Positions 28,370 through 38,600 of a stretch of DNA of 64,000 nucleotides are shown here, in pieces. A model generated the notes under the pieces. The model saw nothing but the letters and a program-made list of their open reading frames with translations. It made no database searches and had not been told where the DNA came from. The position numbers were made by a program, and so were the translations under genes. The stretch's first letter is position 1. Each line of letters starts with the position of its first letter. This stretch comes from Steromphala cineraria (taxonomy: Eukaryota > Mollusca > Gastropoda > Trochida > Trochidae): positions 1,446,001-1,510,000 of the forward strand of contig OU744737.1 in assembly GCA_916613615.1 (NCBI GenBank), in the 5' to 3' direction.

Positions 28370-28716
28370 CAATCTGATTAAAATCGACTGTGATCGAGGA
28401 AAATAGTGTAACAATATTATCTAGTGGGTTTCGAAACTCACCCACCCCGGCTTTCCTCTCCTTCACAGTCTGAAGGCACCCCTATTGCTCGCATGTTCTG
28501 ACGTAAGGTCATCTAGCCAATCACAAAGACAGCGACAAAAGCTTTGAAGTTATCAGCTAGGGGCAGGTAACTCTTTACAAAGGGACGATGTGACTAGGTC
28601 TTACGGTGTTGAACAAGGGCCATAGCTTGAGTGCTTTCAGACCGTTGTGGAGAGGAAAGTTCTGATACATTTTTTAAATTGTTTCCCTCGAAACAAGGTC
28701 GATTTTAATCAGATTG
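28370..28716. mobile_element. Small inverted-repeat element (MITE-like), copy 1
   Basis: A 347-bp element bounded by perfect 19-bp terminal inverted repeats CAATCTGATTAAAATCGAC (28370-28388) and its complement (28698-28716). There is no coding capacity. A second, diverged copy with the same ends and matching internal blocks (GCATGTT, CCAATCA, TAGGGGCAGGTAACTC inverted or direct) lies at 58401-58676. Confidence 0.75.
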
Positions 28717-28734
28717 ATCTGAACATAAATATTT

Positions 28735-28950
28735 CAGAAGGGTTTTCAGTCAAAATTCCTAACACGGGGTTATTTCATCTATATGAAGGAAGTTGACGGC
28801 ATTAGGAGTTAATGGGTTAAAGGAATCGGTGACAAGTTCTTGTTAAACAGTTGAGAAGTGTTTTCAGTCAACATTCCTCACACGGGGTTGTTGTATCTAT
28901 AGGAAGGAAGTTGACGACATAAGAGTTAATGGTTTAAAGGAATCGGTGTA
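28735..28950. repeat. Two-copy tandem duplication, period about 118 bp
   Basis: GAAG-TTTTCAGTCAA...CACGGGGTT...GAAGGAAGTTGACG...AGTTAATGG-TTAAAGGAATCGGTG occurs at 28735-28831 and again at 28853-28949 with a few substitutions. Confidence 0.8.
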
Positions 28951-29007
28951 AGAATTGAATGTGTTAGCTTTTAACAGCAGGAATAGACAAAGGGAATAAG
29001 AATATGA

Positions 29008-29060
29008 CTTATACTTATATAAATAAAATGTTGAAATAAACATTATAAGTATAAGTATCA
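29008..29060. repeat. AT-rich inverted repeat
   Basis: CTTATACTTAT and ATAAGTATAAG flank about 30 bp; a short hairpin of unknown role. Confidence 0.5.
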
Positions 29061-29370
29061 CAGCCATTGATAATTCAAATGAGATTTAAGGCAAGAATTT
29101 TACAGTGACAACTAGGTAAAGAAAATAGCACTTGTAAATAACAAGGTAAAATATAGATAAAACCGAATAATATCACAGCAAACAAAAGTAAATAAACATC
29201 ATCATGCCAATTGACAACAAGTTCATCATTAACAAAACAAAAACTGAATTATCAAGATTCAGGATTAAAACTAATTTTAAATAAAACAGGCAATTTTTCT
29301 TGGTTCGAGAAGTCATCATTTATAATCTTATTATTTTAATTCTCATCAAATGTTTATCGTTTGTCTATTG

Positions 29371-29455
29371 TGAGAGAGAGAGAGAGGTTTATTTTAGTAA
29401 AGGGGCCACATGCCCATTATACAGAGTATACAATTTGTGCATATTATCGAAGCGC
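29371..29455 (-). mobile_element. Retroposon 3'-tail-like sequence with (CT)n on the minus strand
   Basis: Read on the minus strand, a GC-moderate segment (CATGTGGCCCCTTTACT) runs into AAATAAA and then a (CT)n tract (plus-strand GA run at 29371-29387). This layout, a polyadenylation-type signal followed by a simple-repeat tail, is common at the 3' ends of mollusc LINE and SINE copies. No coding remnant was recognised next to it. Confidence 0.35.
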
Positions 29456-32259
29456 CAGTAAAATATGTTTGATATCAAAATATACAAATGTTGAATATCA
29501 TGCATATACGTAGATTTTCATGTGGCAAAAAATAATTTGACTCGAGTGGTGAGATAAAATCCTAGAGTGGCAAAATGAAATTTAACTTTGTATGTATGGT
29601 GAGTGGCAGGGTGAAATTAAGTTATTTTTGAACCAAGAAACCTTGTCTATTTCATTAACAAACATAATTCAATATAAAATCCATATGAACAAACACAAGA
29701 CGCGACAAGATATAATAATGGAGGTGAGTAGAAAGAACATGGGATACGAAGGAAAAATGGAAAGGAACCAAAATACGAACAGAATTGGATTCAAAATTCA
29801 ATTGTTTACACCTAAAAACAAGAGAATTCAATATGGTTTTTCTCAAAAATATATTTTCGCATCTTCAACTTTACAACACATATTGGGTAACCAATCATTT
29901 ATATTACAGATAGAAGACAATAAGTAAGGGGGTCTTAAACACTTTTGTCCTAAATATTTAGTTTTTCAAAGGCTGAAAAGCGAAATTATATTCCAATACT
30001 TGATTTCTATCTCAATAACATAACGTAGAATTTCGTTTCCAAAATGTTCTTTTATAGGTTTGAAAAGCGAGAGTTTTGGGAAAAGGCTTTACAGTGACAT
30101 ATATTTATCATAGGTAAATACTGACAGGTACAAATATACATTGATATATATATATACTGGTGTCCAAACCATATTTTGAATCATCGAATTGTTGTTTTAT
30201 TATTTGTTTGATATATCACAAAAGGTTAACAAAACGTCTTTTTTTCAGAGTTACCTAATTTTTGTTACCACGATTTGATGTATCTGTAGAGTTTCTTTTG
30301 GACACGAGTATATAAGCAGGATAGGATTCAGGTAAAGGCAAGGAAAGCAAAGGCGCCGGAAATACTACCCATGCGACCGGAAGTGACATCATCAACACGT
30401 GACCGCTCTGGAGTGAGCTTGGGTCAAGTATATCATTTCCTTCAAGGTCAGAAAGGTTTCTTTTCTTCTGCAATAGCCGAATATCGATTCGCATTGACCG
30501 ATTAAACCTCGATATTTTATCCAGTTATCTATTTTTAAATTTTCAAACGTTCACCATTGTTCAAAATCGATCTCATTCATCGATTATTTTACGATGCAAC
30601 GACTTCTTTTTATCAACTTTTTCATCAAGCGGCTTTCTTCTTTCTCCATCGGTACATATTGGTATATATTCAGTTGTGTTCAAAAACAATTTTAATGCCA
30701 AAAAATCTTCAGTTTAAATCAGGTTTTTTATCGAGCGCTTTTTTTAAATATCTCAAGTTTCATATCATGTGAACAGTTCTTTCATTACCTGATTCACTAC
30801 TGTCGCCAATAACGTCAATGCAATTTCGAGAGCAAACTTTCGTGAAAATTCTAATCTTTTTTTCCTAGTCTTCTAATGCAAAAATAACCTTGTTAACTAT
30901 TCATTATTTATCAAGATTATTTCATAAACTAATCAACATTTGTTCATTAATTGAATGTTCAGAATTCGAACCTTTTTCCAACCTATCATTAAGCTTGTAA
31001 TGTATGACTCTATACCATAAATTATGATTATGTTTTCAAAAAATAAACATAAAAAATCAACTCTTCAATTTCAGTCATCTATTCCTATTCGGAGCTCTTT
31101 GAGTTGTATAAATCTCACTGGAAACTATAAGACTTAAATGACTTCTTATAATACGAACCAAAAAAGTGTAACCCAATCACCAACTCTAGCTAATTGTTAG
31201 AAATCGTTTCTCCTTCAATCTCACGTTATCTAGGTAAACTAAAAGAGAGGGGCCAGCGGTGATATATTGTGATATTTATCAAGAAAATTTGAAACAAAAT
31301 CCAATTACAACATCGGTCGACAAAACCTCGTTCCTAACGTTCAGAGTGTTGTTTGCATTTAACTTTATGGCTAAAACCTCAAATTTTGAAAGATTTAGCT
31401 CTTTAGAAGCTTCATGACACCAAAAGTTTCCAATTACAAAAAATCTAATCAATCAAATAGAATAAAAGTAATTTCAGTAGTAGAGTTGTATTTTCTAGTT
31501 TAAGCCCCTTCTCTTCACAATTTTTCAATAAACTATTAATTAACTAACTTCGAAATTCTATCAATATAATCAAAATAAAATGACTTGTAACTAGTAACAA
31601 CGTTCCATCGTATCATATTTCCATAAATCTAAATCATCTCTGGACAAGCTTAAGCGACTGAATTTCTAAACTTCGACATCTCGACTGATCTAATGCTAGT
31701 TAGATTTTATGTGCGCATCTGATAAGCTTCTAATGCAGGCCTTCATACTAAACTTGTTTCCCAGAATCCCCGGAAGAGGTCTACTGCGCAGCTACCGCTT
31801 CCTCCTCCTTTGCAAGACAGCGGGGACACCAACACGTGACCTGCAATTGTAAACAAATGCTGTAAATGTATACCATAACGTAGCAATTCTTGTATGAACC
31901 TTCCGCGTTTTAATTGACATTTATTAATAATTAATAAACTAACATTCCGCTGTCCTTTAAAAAAATCAATTCCCAATCTTTAGCTATACTTACTTTAATA
32001 AACCCATGTAATTCGTAGCTGAATACATCAACCCTAACCATCAACGTTGAACAAGGATGAAGGGGTTAAAGTCAGGAATCCTCAATCTTATCAATTTTAT
32101 TTTTTGACAAAGTTTATATATTATTTGTTTTAAAATATTTCACCCCAAAATACCTTGGCAGTAAGCTTATAACCTGGAACATTTAGGCAATAACCTGCCT
32201 AGGTAGTAGCTTAATGCCTAGGAGATAACGTTAGTGCCCGATTCCCCTTATTGCCGCTA
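29456..32259. other. AT-rich intergenic DNA, no supported gene
   Basis: Contains an open frame of 111 codons at 29592-29927 (plus) rich in Asn, Lys and Gln and without a recognisable domain. It also contains two short minus-strand frames near 30255-30494 and 31743-31976 that share the sequence for GHVL-x-S/M-P/S-L around CACGTGAC. I cannot support any as a gene. Confidence 0.5.
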
Positions 32260-32745
32260 ACATATATATAGCTAGATACTTATTTTGAATCGGGGCTTCT
32301 TAAATTTCCGTTATCATAGCTGAACAATTTAACCAGACCCTCTCTTTTCACGCGGACAAATTTCAACTACTGACGTGTACCTTAACCAAATATCCCATAA
32401 GATCATACTTACTTTGAAGCGGAGTAGGTTTTCATAGCTGAAGGGTTCACGAGGACCAATTGTTACTACGTATGCGTACCCAAAACTTACAATCCCCCTA
32501 ACATCATACTTACTTTGAAGTGGGCCTTCAGTAACCTAGGTTTTCATAGCTGAAGATTTCAACCACGCCATCTCCTTTCACGATGACAACTTTAAACTAC
32601 TGATGTGTAAATAAATGAATTTTCTTTCTGTCTGTGTTCCTAAAATTAAATATTCCCCTAAGATCATACTTACTCTAGACCAGCTTCAACCAGCCCCTCT
32701 CTTTTCACGAGGATTAATTATTACTACTGATGTGTACATCCCACC
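32260..32745 (-). pseudogene. Four decayed copies of the last-exon end of the TRIM-like gene
   Basis: Four blocks resemble the final coding bases plus downstream sequence of the gene ending at 35287. Three contain TCATAGCTGAA (about 32314, 32434, 32546), followed by a pyrimidine-rich CTC-TTTCACG and then ACTACTGA-GTGTA, the counterparts of the exon's CACTTTGCACG and GACGTCATGTGTA. The fourth (about 32680-32735) keeps only CTCTCTTTTCACGAGG and ACTACTGATGTGTA. Each block is preceded by CATACTTACT or ATACTTATTTTGAA. Spacing is about 110-150 bp. I read them as tandem duplicates of the gene's 3' end that decayed. Confidence 0.65.
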
Positions 32746-32752
32746 ATGAATC

Positions 32753-35296
32753 ATACTTACTTTGAAGCGGGGCTTCATAAACCCGGGTCATTCATACAGC
32801 TAGATACTTACTTTGAAGCGGGGCTTCATAAACCCGGGTCATTCATACAGCCAGATACTTACTTTGAAGCGGGGCTTCATAAACCCGGGTCATTCATACA
32901 GCTAGATACTTACTTTGAAGCAGGGCTTCATAAACCCGGGTCATTCATACAGCTTGATACTTACTTTGAAGCGGGGCTTCATAAACCCGGGTCATTCATA
33001 CAGCCAGATACTTACTTTGAAGCGGGGCTTCATAAACCCGGGTCATTCATACAGCCAGATACTTACTTTGAAGCGGGGCTTCATAAACCCGGGTCATTCA
33101 TACAGCTAGATACTTACTTTGAAGCGGGGCTTCATAAACCCGGGTCATTCATACAGCTAGATACTTACTTTGAAGCGGGGCTTCATAAACCCGGGTCATT
33201 CATACAGCCAGATACTTACTTTGAAGCGGGGCTTCATAAACCCGGGTCATTCATACAGCTAGATACTTACTTTGAAGCGGGGCTTCATAAACCCGGGTCA
33301 TTCATACAGCTAGATACTTACTTTGAAGCGGGGCTTCATAAACCCGGGTCATTCATACAGCTAGATACTTACTTTGAAGCGGGGCTTCATAAACCCGGGT
33401 CATTCATACAGCTAGATACTTACTTTGAAGCGGGGCTTCATAAACCCGGGTCATTCATACAGCTAGATACTTACTTTGAAGCGGGGCTTCATAAACCCGG
33501 GTCATTCATACAGCTAGATACTTACTTTGAAGCGGGGCTTCATAAACCCGGGTCATTCATACAGCTAGATACTTACTTTGAAGCGGGGCTTCATAAACCC
33601 GGGTCATTCATACAGCTAGATTCTTACTTTGAAGCGGGGCTTTATAAACCCGGGTCATTCATACAGCTAGATACTTACTTTGAAGCGGGGCTTCATAAAC
33701 CCGGGTCATTCATACAGCTAGATACTTACTTTGAAACGGGGTTTCATAAACCCGGGTCATTCATACAGCTTGATACTTACTTTGAAGCGGGGCTTCATAA
33801 ACCCGGGTCATTCATACAGCCAGATACTTACTTTGAAGCGGGGCTTCATAAACCCGGGTCATTCATACAGCTAGATACTTACTTTGAAGCGGGGCTTCAT
33901 AAACCCGGGTCATTCATACAGCTGGATACTTACTTTGAAGCGGGGCTTCATAAACCCGGGTCATTCATACAGCTGGATTCTTACTTTGAAGCGGGGCTTC
34001 ATAAACCCGGGTCATTCATACAGCTAGATACTTACTTTGAAGCAGGCCTTCATAAACCCGGGTCATTCATACAGCTAGATTCTTACTTTGAAGCGGGGCT
34101 TCATAAACCCGGGTCATTCATACAGCTAGATACTTACTTTGAAGCGGGGCTTCATAAACCCGGGTCATTCATACAGCTAGATACTTACTTTGAAGCAGGC
34201 CTTCATAAACCCGGGTCATTCATACAGCTAGATACTTACTTTGAAGCGGGGCTTCATAAACCCGGGTCATTCATACAGCTAGATACTTACTTTGAAGCGG
34301 GGCTTCATAAACCCGGGTCATTCATACAGCTGGATTCTTACTTTGAAGCGGGGCTTCATAAACCCGGGTCATTCATACAGCTGGATACTTACTTTGAAGC
34401 GGGGCTTCATAAACCCGGGTCATTCATACAGCTAGATACTTACTTTGAAGCGGGGCTTCATAAACCCGGGTCATTCATACAGCTAGATACTTACTTTGAA
34501 GCGGGGCTTCATAAACCCGGGTCATTCATACAGCTAGATACTTACTTTGAAGCAGGCCTTCATAAACCCGGGTCATTCATACAGCTAGATTCTTACTTTG
34601 AAGCGGGGCTTCATAAACCCGGGTCATTCATACAGCTAGATACTTACTTTGAAGCGGGGCTTCATAAACCCGGGTCATTCATACAGCTGGATACTTACTT
34701 TGAAGCGGGGCTTCATAAACCCGGGTCATTCATACAGCTGGATACTTACTTTGAAGCGGGGCTTCATAAACCCGGGTCATTCATACAGCTAGATACTTAC
34801 TTTGAAGCGGGGCTTCATAAACCCGGGTCATTCATACAGCTAGATACTTACTTTGAAGCGGGGCTTCATAAACCCGGGTCATTCATACAGCTAGATACTT
34901 ACTTTGAAGCGGGGCTTCATAAACCCGGGTCACTCATACAGCTAGATACTTACTTTGAAGCGGGGCTTCATAAACACGGGTCATTCATACAGCTAGATAC
35001 TTACTTTGAAGCGGGGCTTCATAAACCCGGGTCATTCATACAGCTAGATTCTTACTTTGAAGCGGGGCTTTATAAACCCGGGTCATTCATACAGCTAGAT
35101 ACTTACTTTGAAGCGGGGCTTCATAAACCCGGGTCATTCATACAGCTAGATACTTACTTTGAAGCGGGGCTTCATAAACCCGGGTCATTCATACAGCTAG
35201 ATACTTACTTTGAAGCGGGGCTTCATAAACCCGGGTCATTCATACAGCTAGATACTTACTTTGAAGCGGGGCTTCATAAACCCGGGTCATTCATAG
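32753..35296. repeat. 51-bp minisatellite, about 50 copies, adjoining the TRIM-like gene
   Basis: The unit contains ATACTTACTTTGAAGC, the palindrome GAAGC-GGG-GCTTC and ACCCGGGT, and ends TCATTCATACAG. Forty-nine full units and a partial one can be counted. Variants are few: CTAGAT, CTTGAT, CTGGAT or CCAGAT at the junction; ATACTT versus ATTCTT; GCGGGG versus GCAGGC or GCAGGG. The last unit runs without a break into the final exon, and the stop codon of the minus-strand gene (35287-35289) is part of the repeat. Because 51 is a multiple of three and the unit has no plus-strand stop in one frame, an 867-codon frame stays open (32746-35349); I treat this as a by-product. Confidence 0.97.
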
Positions 35297-35694
35297 CTGA
35301 AGACCTTGACCATGCCGTCACTTTGCACGACGATCAACTTGTTCGATGACGTCATGTGTATTGCAACAGGTCGTGACAGACCGCTCTCTCGGGCCAGGAC
35401 AAAGCGTTGGAAATAGCCCTCGTTGGTGATGAGTTGGATCCGACTGTTGGCGTAGTCGGCGATGAAGACGTTGCCGATGTTGTCGATGCAGAGTCCCTGG
35501 GGTTTCCTGAGAACGTGCGCGCCGTCAGGGTGGTAGGTGTAAACCAGCGTCCCGTCCGGGGAGATACACTTGACTGCATTGGCGGCCACGTCGGTAATGA
35601 CGTAGTTTCCTTCGCGGGTGAAACTGACGTAGCGCGGCTCCAGAAATATTGGCTTTCCTGTCGGGTCTGAGTTGAAAGATTTCAGTACCTGGCC
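35287..35694 (-). CDS. TRIM-like gene exon 3: last NHL repeats and stop
   Basis: 135 codons plus TGA. The acceptor is ATATTGCAG|GGCCAG (AG at 35695-35696), phase 0. It contains three NHL-type blocks: PRYVSFTREGNYVITDVAAN, KPQGLCIDNIGNVFIADYAN followed by SRIQ, and RPVAIHMTSSNKLIVVQSDG, ending MVKVFSYE. The stop codon lies in the first (gene-proximal) copy of the 51-bp minisatellite. Confidence 0.9.
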   Translation of the reverse strand, partial: GQVLKSFNSDPTGKPIFLEPRYVSFTREGNYVITDVAANAVKCISPDGTLVYTYHPDGAHVLRKPQGLCIDNIGNVFIADYANSRIQLITNEGYFQRFVLARESGLSRPVAIHMTSSNKLIVVQSDGMVKVFSYE

Positions 35695-38600
35695 CTGCAA
35701 TATTTTAAGATGATGTTGCTTTATTTAGTCATAAAGTTTACGTAACCGCCAGTCAATTTAAATAGGCAATAAAGACATACAACTCCCAATTATCGTGAGT
35801 TAGGTCTTAAAATTACCATACTTATTCACCTAAGAAAGTTCAATGTACTTCATCGACATTAAACAATTATTGACTTCAAGTGAGGACCTTGGACACAAGA
35901 TATTCACCTCGCCCACTGCCCCGGTGAATATCACGTGTCCAATGTCGACAAATCATTGGATCAACCGAATCTGAAGTTCCTAATTGTTTTATCATATGAA
36001 ATATGTACCTTTCCTCTGTGAAAATAAGGGACATCACTCTAAGAGCCTGGAAATATGTAACGAACATAACTTTAATTCAGCACAGTCACAAAGTGATACC
36101 TATTGCTTGATGTACAATGTTACATGTGATGTACGGAGTTCATAGCCGGAATTTCTTTAAAATAATTTTAGCCACGGGAGGTGCTTGGATTGTTAATATC
36201 AATCTTTCGGGCTTCACACAGGTTGACATTGCTTGACGTCAATGCTGTCATGTGACCAAGTTGGCCAATCGGAAAGCCGTATATAATACATTCCTATAAT
36301 ACATGACCTGATCTACCCTAACCAAAGCCTCGGCGCTTCCTTCCTCTGCTCTGTACTACAGCAGCCCGCCCCCTCATTACGGTATCAATTATACTTTAGG
36401 TTATGGCTTTATTGATTTACCTTCATATAACTTTTTATAAATACGTAAGCCATCATGTTTTCGTCAATGCTTCTTGAACATGAAATTTATAACAAATGCA
36501 CAAATGCATTATTCTATCGAGGCAGATCAAGTCATGAAATGTTGATCAAGCCTCTGATCTTATTAGACCTAATCCGGCAGTTTCCCCTGGCGGAAAAAAT
36601 TGCACCAGAATCCATTTAAATTTTGCAACAATTGACAACGCTTCTCGCATGGCAAGGGTGGTTCATATAACAATGCCTTTGTCATGATTCACTAGCGAAA
36701 ATTATGATTAAAGAACAGCGTCTCTGATTGCACAACTAACTTTATTTCCTCCAATCAGGCATCTGCCATTCTGCCCACAAACTCGGCGAATAAGAACAGA
36801 GACCGGATCAACATTTCATGACTTGGTCTGCCTCTGTGGGGAGAGAATGCAAATGCACAACAACCATTTGCTCATTATGAAGCCTTACCTCCATGTCGAT
36901 GAGGTCCAGTGACTTGTCCAGCAGACAGCTGACCAACAGAGAGTCCTCTGATTTGGACATGGCAATACTGTCATACTGTTTCTCTGTCTTCACTCGCTTG
37001 TTGAGGGACATCTGACCAGCGGTCAGGACGAAGAAGATGACCCTCTTCTTGATAGTAATGGCCACCTCTTCTCTGTCTCCACAGCTCGTCAAGTCTCGCG
37101 GTTCCTCGCTGATCTGAATCTGGTCGATCAGGTCGCCATTGCTGGTGAACTTCTGGACCCGCTTGTTACGACAGTCTGCCACGATTATCTCCCCTTTGGA
37201 CGTACAGGCAACCCCCCAGGAGGACAGACCTTCATCGGAATTGCAATCCTCGATCTGTATCTCGCCCAGTTCTTCCATATCTCTGTTGAAGAGCTTCACT
37301 GGGTCCGAGACGGCGAAGTTCATCCTGAACATGACGTCACTTTGAGGCTCAGCCTCGTTCTGAGATTCGCTGTCCTGGCTCATCTGCTGCAGCGTGTCTT
37401 TCATGGTTTCGAACACCTTTAAGGGAAACTACCACTTTATTCAAATCAAATATATATTTTGCGTTAATTCTTGATTGTTAAAGTTATTCAAATTATTCAA
37501 TTTCCTAACAGGAAAAGACCATGAATGCAGGATACCACATATCAATGTCACACTATGTTTACAACATCGTTGCTTAAATATGATCAGGTCCCTAACTAAA
37601 ATATACTAGTATGATGTCACGATTGTTTAAACAAAGCAGGAAATTTGTAACAATATGTTGGTTTATCTATAAGCAAAATCCCAAACTAGATTAAAATAGT
37701 CACATGTTCTTCACAAGTACGTTTTCGTTTCGCATTATTATGCTTTTTATGACGTACGCTTTATTGACATTTTCCTCATAATGAAAAAAATCCCTTAAGC
37801 TAATGAGAAGAAAACAAAATCTCATATGACAATATAAATCAAATAAGGAGGACTGTTTATTTTTCATGCTAACGAAGATTAAACCTAAGATGACGTACCT
37901 GTAGTCTAACAATTAGACTCTGAAATGAATTTTTGTTCAATAAATCTAAAATTTGAAAAAAAATATAATGAAAAGGAGACTGAGTTGTGAAGTCTTATTA
38001 TAGGCTTTTTTAATCTTAGGGTCTGGATGACGTACCTGTAGTCTAACAATTAGACTCTGAAATGAATTTTTGTTCAATAAATCTAAATTTTGAAGAACAA
38101 AATATATTATAGGCTTTTTTTATCTTAGGGTCTGGATGACAGAATACATACCTGAAGAATCTCGACTTCACTTCCGTACTTGAGCAGCGCCTCCATCCGG
38201 TCGCTCGCGCACCTCAGTGTCTTCAGGTAGTCCTTCTTGGGACTCGGGGCCGAGGCGTTCACCTGGGACCTCAGTTTGGAAGCTTGGTCGTCCAGCCGGG
38301 CTAACAGCTTGTTCCTGCTCTCTTCAACCCGTATAATCAGGTCAGCTGACAAAGATTTGATTCTCTCCTCTGATCGCTTGATGGTCTCCTCCAGAACTTC
38401 TCCAGAGTCGCTTGTATTGACTTTGTTGACGTTCTGAGTCGTGAGTTGCAGAGCTTCAACCTGAGCAAGGACCTCCCCGAGTTCTTCTTCCCGATTCTCC
38501 ATCGCCTCTTGGATAGTGACGCAGTTTTTGCATGTTCTGTGGGCTGTGGTGGAGCACTGGACGCAAAGAGGAGCCCTGCAGTCGATGCAGAAGAGCTTTA

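Larger units (their letters stand above)
37885..38145. repeat. Tandem duplication inside intron 1, period 137 bp
   Basis: GATGACGTACCTGTAGTCTA through TTTTTGTTCAATAAATCTAAA occurs at 37890-37950 and 38027-38087. The adjoining block TATAGGCTTTTTT-ATCTTAGG and GTCTGGATGAC occurs at about 37999-38030 and 38108-38140, the second ending at the exon 1 donor region. Confidence 0.85.

Noticed and set aside
29592..29927. 111-codon plus-strand frame as a gene
   Set aside because: Low-complexity Asn/Lys/Gln-rich composition typical of AT-rich DNA, an overlapping minus-strand frame, and no domain.
30255..31976. Similar short frames around CACGTGAC as exons of a second gene
   Set aside because: The resemblance is limited to a dozen residues and neither has paired splice sites; too weak to annotate.
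32746..35349. 867-codon plus-strand frame as a repeat-protein gene
   Set aside because: It follows from a 51-bp unit divisible by three and lies antisense to the end of a real gene; no promoter, intron or domain supports it. Kept only as a low-interest finding.
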